A stretch of 64,000 nt of DNA. Origin: Streptomyces bambusae (lineage in GTDB: Bacteria; Actinomycetota; Actinomycetes; Streptomycetales; Streptomycetaceae). Of this stretch, positions 36,509 to 45,727 are shown one piece after another; the first letter of the stretch is position 1; the number at the start of each line of letters is the position of its first letter. Both the position numbers and the translations under genes were made by a program. The notes under the pieces were generated by a model, which was not told the DNA's origin, searched no databases, and was given only the letters and a program-made list of their open reading frames with translations. Location of the stretch: assembly GCF_020532645.1 (NCBI RefSeq), contig NZ_JAJAUZ010000016.1, forward strand, positions 1-64,000, written 5' to 3'.

Positions 36509-39500
36509 TCAGCCGCCCGACTGGTAACTGGCCGTGGCCCGTTGGTAGATCTCGGTGACCTTGTCGCGGGCGTCGTCCGGGCCCACCGCCATGACCACGT
36601 GGTAGCGGCCGCCGAGGGCCATGACACGGTTGCGGACGAAGACGTTCCGGCCGCTGGCGTCGGTCCACGTGTACTCGCCCTCGGCCATGACCTTCTGACC
36701 CACGGTGAGGGAACGGACGCCGCGGGCGGTGGCCCAGCTGGAGGAGCGGTACGGGTTCAGCTCGCGCTCCTTGTCGCGCTGGTAGCCCAGCGGGTCGGGG
36801 TTGCCCTGCACGGCGTCCCGGCCCGGCACGACGATGAGTTCGTAGTCGCCGTCGGTGTAGCGGACCTGGCCGGAGTCGTTGAGGGGCCGCCGGTCCCAGC
36901 CCTCGGGCACGGCGAGCTGGAAGCCCTCCGCGTCCCGGGCCAGGGTGTAGCCCTTGCCGACGTCGGGGTTCGCGGTGGCGGGGGGCCGGGTCGCGGGGGC
37001 CTCGGTGCGGGGCGCCTGCGTCGGCTGCGGAGCCCGGGTCGGCGGCCGCGTCGGGGCCGGCTGCGGCGCGGGGGACGAAGCCGTGGCCACGGGCGTGCGC
37101 CGCTCGGTCTCCGGCAGGAAGACCATCGCGTACGCGACCGCCCCGGCGAGCGCGACGAACACGCCGATCAGCAGGTTCCGGCCGAGCGAACCGGGAGCGC
37201 GGCCGGCGCGCTTGGGCGGCGCGGACCGCGGGCTCGGGCTGGGGCGCGGGCTCGGCGAGGGCTTGGGCCGGGGCGCCTGGCGGTGCCGGCCGTGCCCGCG
37301 GTCCTCGCCGGACGGACGCCGCTTGCGCACGAGTTCGCCGCGGCGCCGCTTGATCGGCAGCCGCGTCGCGTCCGGTTCGGGCTCCGGTACGGGCGGCACC
37401 GGGACGGCGGCGTCCGGCTCCGGGGCGGACCGTACGAGCGACCGCAGCCAGCCGCGCAGCTCCTCGAAGTCAGGTCGCTCGGTGGGGTCCTGGCGCAGCA
37501 GCGACTCGACGACCGGCCGCAGCGGCCCGCACTCCTCCGCGTACGCGGGCGGCTCGGAGCACACCATCTCGACCAGCTCGACGGCACTGTCCTCGGGGTA
37601 CGGGGCGTGCCCCTGCACCGCCCGGTACAGCAACGCACCGAGCGCCCACAGGTCCGCGGCGGGTCCGACGGGCGCGGCCAACTGCCAGTTCTCGTGCACC
37701 GGATGCGCCTGCTCCGGCGCCCAGCGCTCGGTGACGGCGCCCACCACGGCGATCCGTGTCTGCCGCGCCCGCTCGGCGGCGAGCGGCGATCCCGGCCCCC
37801 GGCCGCCGCCGTCCCACCCGGAAGCCCGGGCGGCCTGCACGGGCACGTGCCCCTCACCGGTTTCCGGCGCCCCCGACCCGGCGTGCCCCGGCTCGTACCC
37901 GGGCTGCGCCCCATAGCCCGCGGCGGCCGCGGGGTGTGTGCCGGGCACGGCGGCCGCAGGCTGCGCGCCGGGCCCGGGAAGGCCGGCGTGCACGGCCGGG
38001 CCGGTCAGCCCCGCATGCCCGAGCGGCACCGGACCGTCCTTGGCACCGAAGTACGCCCGCTCCCCCGGCCCGCCGGGCTGCACGGGCACCGCCACCGCCC
38101 CGCCGTGGCCTTGCTGCACGGGCGCGGACGGCCCGCCATGGCCGGGCTGCACGGGACCGGGGTGGAGCTCGTGCCCCGGAGCGCCGGGTTGCGCCGGAAC
38201 CGGCACGGATCCGGCGGGCCCGGGAGCCGAGGGCTCCGGACCGGCGTACGGGGGCTGACCGGACGGGGCCGGTTCGGGGGCGGGGGCCGGGGGCCCTGCG
38301 GGTGTGTAGCCGGCGGGCAGGGCGGGGGTGCGGGGCGTGGCCCCGTGCCACGGCGTGCCGGCCTCGGGGCCCCCGCCGTACGGGTACGAGTAGCCCTGCG
38401 GGAGGTTGGACCCCTTCGGCCGGGCCTCCGGCGGTGCGGCGGCCCGCCGCTCCTCGGCGGCCCGGGCGGCTGCCTGGGCACCGGCCCGGTAGGCGGCGAT
38501 GGCCCCGGCGCGCGCCGCCGCGGCGAGGTCGGAGGCCGCCCCGGCACCGGGCACCTGCCCGGCCGGCGCGCCCCCGGTCCGGCCGGCGGCGGCCTCGTGG
38601 TCCCGCGCCGCCTCGGGGGCGATGTGGTCCTTGTACGGCGACCGGTGGGCAAGGGGCTGCCCGCCTGCCTCCGCCGGACCCTCCTGGTCCGCACCGCCGT
38701 ACGCCTGCGGCCCCCCGAGGGGGTCATCCTGCCCGTGGACCGGCCCGTACGAGCCCTGTGGTGCAGCCCCGTTGGCCCGACCGGGCAGTGTCGGCTGCCC
38801 TTCCGGCCCGGTTCCCGCACCCTGCGGGGCAGCGCCCGGCGCGCCCGTGGGTCCGTACTGCCCACCCGGCGGGCCCGCCGAGCCGGGCGCGGGGGCCATG
38901 GCGGCGGGCCCGTACCCCGCGCCCGGCGGGATGGGGGGCAGTGCCGGCTTCCCCGCGGGGCGCGGGTCGGTGCCCTGGGCTCCGTACGGCCGGGCGGCGG
39001 GGGGCGGTTCCGGTGGGCTGCCGTCGTCTTCGGAAGGGGGGACCACGTCGTAGCCGCAGAGGGCTTCCTCCGCGGCGCCGGCGGCCAGGCCGGTGAGGAC
39101 GACGCGGCCGTCCTCGCAGACCAGGACCGTGCGGATGGTGATGTTCCGGTGGGTCCAGCCGTGTGCGTGCAGGACGCGGAGGGCGGTGAGGACGTCCGAG
39201 GCGACCTCCGCGGCCCGGTACGGACCCAGCGGACGGTCGGCGAGCAGCGCGGCCAGCGGACGCGCCCGCACCAGCTCGCTCACTATCCACAGCGACCCGC
39301 CCTCGGCGAAGACGTCGAAGACCTGGTCGAGCCGCGGATGGTCGGGGATCCGCGCGGCTGCCTGCGCCGCCTCGATCGCCCGCCGCACCGCGGGGTCCGC
39401 CGGCCGCCGGGTCGCCCCGCCCGCCGCCCGCCGGGCGGCCGGCGCCGGACCTCCCGGCCCGTCGTCGAGCAGTTCGGCGTCCACGATCTCCGGCAGCAGC

Positions 39501-39631
39501 ACCTGCCGGACCAGGACCTCCTGCCCGCTGCGCGTGTCGAAGGCTCGGGTCTCGACCAGCTCGAACTCGTCGGACGGCGGCAGCGGCAGACGGTAGCGGT
39601 CGGCGAGAACCCTCCCCGCGTACTCCTCCAC
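36509..39631 (-). CDS. Receptor-like pseudokinase with a 420-residue insert
   Basis: GTG 39631 has GGGGAGGGG just upstream and gives 1040 residues. The kinase fold begins at residue 1 but lost its active site: the ATP-binding Lys is Arg42 (VLVRQV), HRD is H161-R-N163, DFG is replaced by TGL near 180, and no Gly-loop is visible. About 420 Pro/Gly/Ala-rich residues (200-620) interrupt it before the DLWALGALLYRAV helix. A transmembrane helix lies near 820-842 and a C-terminal outside domain (about 905-1040) resembles those of the two flanking kinases. It probably acts as a scaffold or allosteric partner for its neighbours. Confidence 0.88.
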   Translation of the reverse strand: MEEYAGRVLADRYRLPLPPSDEFELVETRAFDTRSGQEVLVRQVLLPEIVDAELLDDGPGGPAPAARRAAGGATRRPADPAVRRAIEAAQAAARIPDHPRLDQVFDVFAEGGSLWIVSELVRARPLAALLADRPLGPYRAAEVASDVLTALRVLHAHGWTHRNITIRTVLVCEDGRVVLTGLAAGAAEEALCGYDVVPPSEDDGSPPEPPPAARPYGAQGTDPRPAGKPALPPIPPGAGYGPAAMAPAPGSAGPPGGQYGPTGAPGAAPQGAGTGPEGQPTLPGRANGAAPQGSYGPVHGQDDPLGGPQAYGGADQEGPAEAGGQPLAHRSPYKDHIAPEAARDHEAAAGRTGGAPAGQVPGAGAASDLAAAARAGAIAAYRAGAQAAARAAEERRAAAPPEARPKGSNLPQGYSYPYGGGPEAGTPWHGATPRTPALPAGYTPAGPPAPAPEPAPSGQPPYAGPEPSAPGPAGSVPVPAQPGAPGHELHPGPVQPGHGGPSAPVQQGHGGAVAVPVQPGGPGERAYFGAKDGPVPLGHAGLTGPAVHAGLPGPGAQPAAAVPGTHPAAAAGYGAQPGYEPGHAGSGAPETGEGHVPVQAARASGWDGGGRGPGSPLAAERARQTRIAVVGAVTERWAPEQAHPVHENWQLAAPVGPAADLWALGALLYRAVQGHAPYPEDSAVELVEMVCSEPPAYAEECGPLRPVVESLLRQDPTERPDFEELRGWLRSLVRSAPEPDAAVPVPPVPEPEPDATRLPIKRRRGELVRKRRPSGEDRGHGRHRQAPRPKPSPSPRPSPSPRSAPPKRAGRAPGSLGRNLLIGVFVALAGAVAYAMVFLPETERRTPVATASSPAPQPAPTRPPTRAPQPTQAPRTEAPATRPPATANPDVGKGYTLARDAEGFQLAVPEGWDRRPLNDSGQVRYTDGDYELIVVPGRDAVQGNPDPLGYQRDKERELNPYRSSSWATARGVRSLTVGQKVMAEGEYTWTDASGRNVFVRNRVMALGGRYHVVMAVGPDDARDKVTEIYQRATASYQSGG

Positions 39632-39872
39632 GACCCCTCCCCCTGAGCGTTCCCCCGTCACGAGCAGCCACGCCCGCACCGCCGCAAACAGGCCAATTCC
39701 GGTCGATTACCGGCCCGTTGCGGCTGCGTACGGTCCGCGGACTCTCACGATACGTCGCAGGGGCCACCCGCGTCGCGGGTCCGGCGAGGTCAGGCCCGGT
39801 CGGGCGATTCCGGGGCGACCGGGAGGATCCGGGGCACGGCGACGGCCGCCGCGCCCCGGGGCGGGCCGGGGG

Positions 39873-42233
39873 TCAGTCCTTCGGCTGGAAGGTCGCGAAC
39901 GCGGTCTCGCGGAGCGTCTTGCACTCCGCCGCGTCCCATTCGGACACCTTGCAGCTGATCATGATCGCGTAGCCGTGGTCGGCGTCCACCTTGAAGCCGC
40001 GGTTGAGGACCCGGATCCGCGCCCCGCCCTGGTTCCGCTCGAACTCCCAGTCGGCGACCGTCGGGTAGCCGCGGTAGTCCCGCTCCGCGATGCCGAGGTG
40101 CTTGTACCCGCTGCTGCTGCGCGCGACGACCACGGCGAGCTGGGACCAGGCCAGCCTGGCGTCGTCGAGCGGGCTGTCGTTGAAGTCGACCTGGACCCGC
40201 GGGAAGCCGCCGTCACGGTTGTAGATGCCGCCGGAGTTCTCGCCCGCTATGTCGTTGCGGCGGAAGTCCTTCGGCAGCGCCATCGTGAAGTGGAACCGGT
40301 CGTCGGTCACGGTCGCGTACCCCGCGGGCAGCGCGCCGCCCTTGGTGCCGTCCTTGCCCTGACCGCCGGTGGCGCCCTGCGCGGTGCCCTTGCCGTCGGT
40401 GCCGCCCTGCGACTGGCCGGTCTGGCCCTTGCCCTGGCCCTGGCCCTGCGCCTGGCCGCCCTGCGCGGAACCGCCGTTGCCGGAACCGCCCGCCGCCGCA
40501 GGCTTCGCCGACGCGGACGAGGAACCGCCGGCCTTGCCGCCGTTCTTGCTGTCCCGGTCCGGCTCGTCGTTCCCGCTGAAGGCGTACGCGATGACCCCGC
40601 CGATGGCGGCGAGCACGGCCACGAACGCCACCACGGCCAGCGCGATCGTGCGGCGCGGCAGCACGTCCGTGAGCGGGGCCGCCGGCGCGGTCCGCGGGCC
40701 GCCGGTGCCCTGCGCGGGGACGGCCGGGCCGGGCTCGGCGTGCTGCACGGCGGCCGCGGCCCGCGCCGACTTCAGCGCAGCCTTGGCCCGTTCGCGGTTC
40801 TCCCGCTCCTTCTCCTTGGCTGCCTTGGCCGCCCGCGCGGCCTCCTTGGCCGCCTCCCGCGCCGCGTCCTTCTCCGTCTTCTCCGGCAGCGGCGGCAGGG
40901 CGATCATGCGGGTCTCGTCGACCGGCGGCTCCGGCTCGGGCTCCGGCGCGTTGACGATCGCCGTGAGCATCGCGCGGGCGCCCGCGTCGTCGAGCCGCTG
41001 CGCCGGGTCCTTGGCGAGCAGCCCGTAGATGACGTCGGTCAGCGGACCGGCGTTCCGCGGCGGGTCCACCGGCTCGGTCATGACGGCCGTCAGGGTGGCG
41101 AGCGCCGAACCCTTGTCGTACGGCGGCACGCCCTCGACGCAGGCGTAGATCAGACCGCCGAGGGACCACAGGTCGGCCGGCGGTCCCGGCTTGTAGCCGC
41201 GGGCGCGTTCCGGGGAAATGTACGAGGGGGCACCGACGAGCATGCCGGTGGACGTGACCGAGGGGTCGCCCTCGACCTGCGCGATGCCGAAGTCGGTGAG
41301 GACCACCCGGCCGCTGTCGGACATCAGCACGTTGGACGGCTTCACGTCGCGGTGCAGGATGCCCTCGCGGTGCGCGGCGCGCAGGACGTCGAGGACGGCG
41401 AGGCCGACCTCGGCGGCGCGCCGCGGGGTGAGGGTGCCCCTCTCGCGGATGAACTCGGCGAGCGAGGAACCCTCGACGAGTTCCATGACGATCCACGGCC
41501 GGTCGTCCTCGTGGACCACGTCGAAGACGGTGACCGCCCCGCCGCTGCGGATCCGGGCGATGGCCTTGGCCTCGCGCAGGGTGCGGGTGATCAGGCGGCG
41601 CTTCTCGTCGGCGTCGATCCCGGAGGGGAACCGGAGTTCCTTGACCGCGACGGTGCGGCCGAGGGTCTCGTCGACGGCCCGCCAGACCGTGCCCATGCCG
41701 CCCTTGCCGAGGACCCGCCCCAGCCGGTACCGCCCGGCCAGCAGCTGCCCCTCGTGCTCCCCGGTGTCCGACGACGCCCCGTCAGCTCCCTTCCGGGGCT
41801 GCCCGTCCCGCTCCGCCTCCGGTTCCGCTTTCTCCTTGTCGGCGGGCCCGGATGCAGGCACGGGAGCAGGTTCGGCCGCAGTGGCGGGCGCCGCCGCAGC
41901 CTCCCCCGGCGCCTTCGCCAGGGCCACCGGCGCAGGCTCCGCCTTCGTCACCGACACCGGCTCGGGCTCGCCTTCCGGCTCCGTCTCGCCCGCACCGGCA
42001 GGCCCGGCAGCATCCTCAGCCCCGGCCTCAGCCGAGGTCTCGGCGGCAACCCCGTCTCCGGCAGCCGCATCTGCCGCAGCCTCAGACCCGGCCCCGGCCC
42101 CCTTGGCCAGGACGACCCCGCCCGCGGTCGGCTCCGCTTCCGAACCGGACGCGGTGGCGGCGTCCTTCGCAAGGGAACCGGCGGCGCCATCCGCGAGGTC
42201 CTGCGCCTTGCGCGTGTGCTCCGGCTTCGACAT
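39873..42233 (-). CDS. Receptor-like Ser/Thr protein kinase with acidic N-terminal tail
   Basis: The ATG at 42233 (MSKPEHTRKAQDLADG) with an AGAGGGGA site gives 786 residues. About 160 Ala/Glu/Pro-rich residues precede the kinase domain (about 168-430), which is intact: Gly-loop GKGGMGTVW, K198, H294-R-D296 and D314-F-G. A charged helix (about 460-510, AAKEAARAAKAAKEKERENR) comes before a transmembrane helix near 555-580. A Gly/Gln/Ser-rich linker leads to the outside domain (about 650-786). It is the first of three consecutive kinase-family genes. The open frame back to 42356 lacks a better start. Confidence 0.92.
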   Translation of the reverse strand: MSKPEHTRKAQDLADGAAGSLAKDAATASGSEAEPTAGGVVLAKGAGAGSEAAADAAAGDGVAAETSAEAGAEDAAGPAGAGETEPEGEPEPVSVTKAEPAPVALAKAPGEAAAAPATAAEPAPVPASGPADKEKAEPEAERDGQPRKGADGASSDTGEHEGQLLAGRYRLGRVLGKGGMGTVWRAVDETLGRTVAVKELRFPSGIDADEKRRLITRTLREAKAIARIRSGGAVTVFDVVHEDDRPWIVMELVEGSSLAEFIRERGTLTPRRAAEVGLAVLDVLRAAHREGILHRDVKPSNVLMSDSGRVVLTDFGIAQVEGDPSVTSTGMLVGAPSYISPERARGYKPGPPADLWSLGGLIYACVEGVPPYDKGSALATLTAVMTEPVDPPRNAGPLTDVIYGLLAKDPAQRLDDAGARAMLTAIVNAPEPEPEPPVDETRMIALPPLPEKTEKDAAREAAKEAARAAKAAKEKERENRERAKAALKSARAAAAVQHAEPGPAVPAQGTGGPRTAPAAPLTDVLPRRTIALAVVAFVAVLAAIGGVIAYAFSGNDEPDRDSKNGGKAGGSSSASAKPAAAGGSGNGGSAQGGQAQGQGQGKGQTGQSQGGTDGKGTAQGATGGQGKDGTKGGALPAGYATVTDDRFHFTMALPKDFRRNDIAGENSGGIYNRDGGFPRVQVDFNDSPLDDARLAWSQLAVVVARSSSGYKHLGIAERDYRGYPTVADWEFERNQGGARIRVLNRGFKVDADHGYAIMISCKVSEWDAAECKTLRETAFATFQPKD

Positions 42234-42380
42234 GCGTCCCCTCTGCGATCGCGGTTCACCCCCGCCTCGGCAGGGAGCGTGGCAACCCGCCCCGGCAGAA
42301 CCCTCATTGTTCCTCACTCCGGCACGGACGGGAGCCCGGGGTCCGCGGTTCCCCACAACCTCAGAGCGACCTCAAGATCG

Positions 42381-44087
42381 TTAAAGCGGAACGATGTCCG
42401 GAGCCCCCAGCCGCGCCGCGTCCGCCGTCTGGTCGTCCGGCTGACGCTGCGACTCCCGCTCCGCCTGCACCCGCTTCTCGTAGTGCTCCACCTCCTTGTC
42501 GATCTGCTGTTCGTCCCAGCCGAGCACCGGAGCCATCAGCTCGGCGCACTCCCGCGCACACCGCGTCCCGCGGTCGAACGTCTCGATGGAGATCCGGGTC
42601 CGCCGCGTGAGGACGTCGTCCAGGTGCCGGGCCCCCTCGTGCGACGCCGCGTAGACCACCTCCGCCCGCAGGTAGTCGTCCGCCCCGCCGAGCGGCACGC
42701 CGAGCCCCGGATCGGCCGCGATCAGGTCGAGGATCTGCTCCGTCAGAGAGCCGTACCGGTTCAGGAGATGTTCGATCCGCGCCACGTGCAGCCCGGTCCG
42801 CGCCGCCGTGCGGGCGCGCGCGTTCCACAGCGCCCGGTACCCCTCGGCGCCCAGCAGCGGCACGTCCTCCGTCACGCAGGCCGCGACCCGCTGGTCGAGC
42901 CCGTGCACGGCCTCGTCCACCGCGTCCTTCGCCATCACCCGGTAGGTCGTGTACTTGCCGCCCGCCACCACCACCAGCCCGGGCGCAGGATGGGCGACGG
43001 TGTGCTCGCGGGAGAGCTTGCTCGTGGCGTCCGACTCGCCGGCCAGCAGCGGCCGCAGGCCCGCGTACACCCCCTGCACGTCCTCCCGGGTGAGCGGCAC
43101 CGCGAGCACCGAGTTCACGTGCTCCAGCAGGTAGTCGATGTCGGCGCTGGAGGCCGCCGGGTGCGCCTTGTCGAGGTCCCAGTCGGTGTCCGTGGTGCCG
43201 ACGATCCAGTGCCGTCCCCACGGGATGACGAACAGCACCGACTTCTCCGTGCGCAGGATCAGCCCGGTGGTCGAATGGATCCGGTCCTTGGGTACGACCA
43301 GATGGATGCCCTTCGACGCCCGTACGTGGAACTGTCCGCGCTCCCCGATGAGCGCCTGCGTGTCGTCCGTCCACACCCCGGTGGCGTTGACGATCTGCTT
43401 CGCGCGGATCTCGTACGTCCCGCCGCCCTCGACGTCCTGGACCTTCGCGCCGACCACCCGCTCGCCCTCGCGCAGGAAGCCCACCACCCGGGCCCGGTTG
43501 GCGGCCAGCGCGCCGTACGCCGCCGCCGTCCGCACCAGGGTGGCCACGAACCGGGCGTCGTCCATCTGGGCGTCGTAGTACTGCAGGGCCCCGACCAGCG
43601 CGTCCTTGCGCAGGCAGGGCGCCACCCGCAGGGCCCGCCGGCGCGAGAGGTGGCGGTGCACGGGCAGGCCGCGGCCGTGCCCGCTGGAGACGGACATCGC
43701 GTCGTAGAGCGCCACGCCCGAGCCCGCGTACAGCCGCTCCCAGCCCTTGTGCTGGAGCGGATAGAGGAACGGCACCGGTTTGACCAGGTGCGGGGCGAGC
43801 CGCTCCAGCAGCAGGCCGCGCTCCTTCAGCGCCTCGCGGACCAGCGCGAAGTCGAGCATCTCCAGGTAGCGCAGCCCGCCGTGGATGAGTTTGCTCGATC
43901 TGCTCGACGTGCCCGACGCCCAGTCGCGCGCCTCCACCAGCCCGGTGGACAGCCCGCGCGTGACCGCGTCCAGCGCGGTGCCCGCGCCGACCACCCCCGC
44001 GCCCACCACCAGCACGTCCAGCTCCCGCTCGGCCATCCGGGCGAGCGCCTCGGTGCGCTGCGCGGGCCCCAGTTCCGCTGTCCTCAC
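42381..44087 (-). CDS. glpD: Aerobic glycerol-3-phosphate dehydrogenase (FAD)
   Basis: GTG 44087 lies behind a GGGAGGC site and gives 568 residues, the usual GlpD length. The FAD-binding motif is VVGAGVVGAGTALDAVTRG near residues 27-45, followed by LIHGGLRYLEM and the family region IVGTTDTDWD. The C-terminal domain ends in Asp/Gln/Glu-rich helices. It oxidises glycerol-3-phosphate to dihydroxyacetone phosphate at the membrane and passes electrons to quinone. No glpF or glpK is in the window. Its divergent upstream region contains DnaA-box-like sequences. Confidence 0.94.
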   Translation of the reverse strand: MRTAELGPAQRTEALARMAERELDVLVVGAGVVGAGTALDAVTRGLSTGLVEARDWASGTSSRSSKLIHGGLRYLEMLDFALVREALKERGLLLERLAPHLVKPVPFLYPLQHKGWERLYAGSGVALYDAMSVSSGHGRGLPVHRHLSRRRALRVAPCLRKDALVGALQYYDAQMDDARFVATLVRTAAAYGALAANRARVVGFLREGERVVGAKVQDVEGGGTYEIRAKQIVNATGVWTDDTQALIGERGQFHVRASKGIHLVVPKDRIHSTTGLILRTEKSVLFVIPWGRHWIVGTTDTDWDLDKAHPAASSADIDYLLEHVNSVLAVPLTREDVQGVYAGLRPLLAGESDATSKLSREHTVAHPAPGLVVVAGGKYTTYRVMAKDAVDEAVHGLDQRVAACVTEDVPLLGAEGYRALWNARARTAARTGLHVARIEHLLNRYGSLTEQILDLIAADPGLGVPLGGADDYLRAEVVYAASHEGARHLDDVLTRRTRISIETFDRGTRCARECAELMAPVLGWDEQQIDKEVEHYEKRVQAERESQRQPDDQTADAARLGAPDIVPL

Positions 44088-44207
44088 TGCTGCCTCCCGT
44101 CGGTGCGGCCGCCCCTGCGGGCGCACAAGCTCCGCCCGGCGTGAGTGACCCCGCTCACATCCCCCTCACCACGATTCTGACCGGGCGCACCCACATCAGC
44201 CACCGGC

Positions 44208-44301
44208 TGTGGACAACACAACGGTGGCCGCCGTCCCACAATGCCGCAGATCGGTCATATATACGCCTAGTCTGACATAGCGCCAGCTCGTGTCATCCAC
44301 A
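44208..44301. promoter_or_regulatory. Two DnaA-box-like sites in the glpD upstream region
   Basis: TGTGGACAA (44208-44216) is the reverse complement of TTGTCCACA, the preferred Streptomyces DnaA box. A second, less perfect box TCATCCACA lies at 44293-44301 in the other orientation. An AT-rich patch (CATATATAC, 44257-44265) with TAGTCT at 44268-44273 between them may contain a promoter for the downstream gene at 44350. Confidence 0.4.
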
Positions 44302-44349
44302 GGACTTGCGCGCCCAGCCCCCTCCGGTTAGGGAAGGACGGCCACCTCC

Positions 44350-45579
44350 ATGCCCGCAGACCTCGCCGTCATCGGCCTCGGCCACCTCGGCCTCCCCCTC
44401 GCCCAGGCCGCCGTAGCCGCGGGCATCGAGACCGTCGGCTACGACGCCGGCCCGGTCACCGACAGCACCCTGACGGCCGCCGAGATCCGCCGGATGTCGG
44501 CAGCCGGCTTCCGCGTCACCACCAATCCGGCCGAACTCGGCCGGGTGCGGACCGCGGTCATCTGCGCCCCCACCTCGCTCGGCGCCGACCGCGCCCTCGA
44601 CCTGTCGGCGGTCGGCGAGGCCGCCCGGGCGCTCGCCGCCCGGCTGCGGCCGCACACCACCGTCATCCTCGAATCGGCCGCCCACCCCGGGGTCACCGAG
44701 GACTACCTCCGCCCGATCCTGGAGTCCGGCTCGCGGCTGCGCGCCGGGCGCGACTTCCACCTCGCGTACTCGCCCAGCCGGCTGGACCCGGGCAACCGCA
44801 CCCACGGCTTCGCCAACACCCCCAAGGTGATCGGCGGGCTCACCCCGGCCTGCACCGAGTCCGCCGCCGCGTTCTACGCCCGGCTGACCGACAAGGTGGT
44901 GCGGGCCCGCGGGCTGCGCGAGGCCGAGGCGGTCCAGCTGCTCGAAACGACGTACCGGCACGTCAACATCGCCCTCGCCAACGAGATGGCCGTGCTCTGC
45001 CACGACCTCGGCGTGGACGTCTGGGACGTGATCCGCTGCGCGGAGACCAAGCCCTACGGCTTCCAGGCCTTCCGCCCGGGTCCGGGCGTCGGCGGCCACG
45101 GCGTCCCGCTCGACCCCAACTACCTCCCGCACACCCCCCGCACCCCCGGCCACCCGCTGCGCATGATGGGCCTGGCCCAGGAGGTGAACGGCCGGATGCC
45201 GCAGTACGTCATCCAGCGCTGCGCCGGCCTGCTGAACGAGCACGGCAAGTCCGCCCGCGGCGCCCGCGTGCTGCTCCTCGGCGTCACGTACAAGCCCGAC
45301 CTCGCCGACCAGGAGGGCTCCCCCGCCCGCGAGATCGCCAGCCGCCTCCTCGACCTGGGCGCACAGATCAGCTACCACGACCCGTACATCGCCTCCTGGC
45401 GGGTCCGCGACCAGCCCGTCCCCCGCGCCGAGTCCCTGTACGAGGCCGCCGCCGGCGCCGACCTCACCGTCCTCCTCCAGCACCACCGCACCTACGACAT
45501 GCAGGGCCTGGCGGTGAAGGCGCAGCTCCTCCTCGACACCCGCGGCGCCAGCCCCGCGGGCGCCGCCCACCGCCTCTGA
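44350..45579 (+). CDS. Nucleotide-sugar dehydrogenase family protein without catalytic Cys
   Basis: The 409-residue product has the Rossmann motif AVIGLGHLGLPLAQ at residues 6-19 and the order of the UDP-glucose/GDP-mannose dehydrogenase family (NAD, central and C-terminal domains). The active-site loop that reads GGHCIPVDP in related enzymes is here GPGVGGHGVPLDPNYL, so the nucleophilic Cys is Gly. The Lys in ETKPYGF is kept. Without the Cys the second oxidation (aldehyde to acid) should not occur by the usual thiohemiacetal route. The protein may stop at an aldehyde, act as an epimerase, or be regulatory. No glycosylation genes lie alongside. Confidence 0.82.
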   Translation: MPADLAVIGLGHLGLPLAQAAVAAGIETVGYDAGPVTDSTLTAAEIRRMSAAGFRVTTNPAELGRVRTAVICAPTSLGADRALDLSAVGEAARALAARLRPHTTVILESAAHPGVTEDYLRPILESGSRLRAGRDFHLAYSPSRLDPGNRTHGFANTPKVIGGLTPACTESAAAFYARLTDKVVRARGLREAEAVQLLETTYRHVNIALANEMAVLCHDLGVDVWDVIRCAETKPYGFQAFRPGPGVGGHGVPLDPNYLPHTPRTPGHPLRMMGLAQEVNGRMPQYVIQRCAGLLNEHGKSARGARVLLLGVTYKPDLADQEGSPAREIASRLLDLGAQISYHDPYIASWRVRDQPVPRAESLYEAAAGADLTVLLQHHRTYDMQGLAVKAQLLLDTRGASPAGAAHRL

Positions 45580-45657
45580 ATCCGGCCCGCAACCGCGGTC
45601 GTCTGATCTGCGCGTGTCCGATTGGTCCGGCCGGGGCGCTGAGGCACGTACACCGGA

Positions 45658-45687
45658 GGGCCGGCATCCCGGGTGGGATGCCGGCCC
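45658..45687. terminator. Bidirectional terminator hairpin
   Basis: Perfect 13-bp arms (45658-45670 and 45675-45687) enclose the loop GGGT. They lie between the convergent ends of the nucleotide-sugar dehydrogenase gene and guaB3. Confidence 0.75.
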
Positions 45688-45727
45688 TGGCGTGCGAACG
45701 GGTGCCCGGTGCGGTGACCGGAACGGG

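Noticed and set aside
39975..44144. Plus-strand frame of 1389 codons
   Set aside because: It runs antisense to glpD and the kinase gene, with no recognisable domain; it is a GC-bias shadow.
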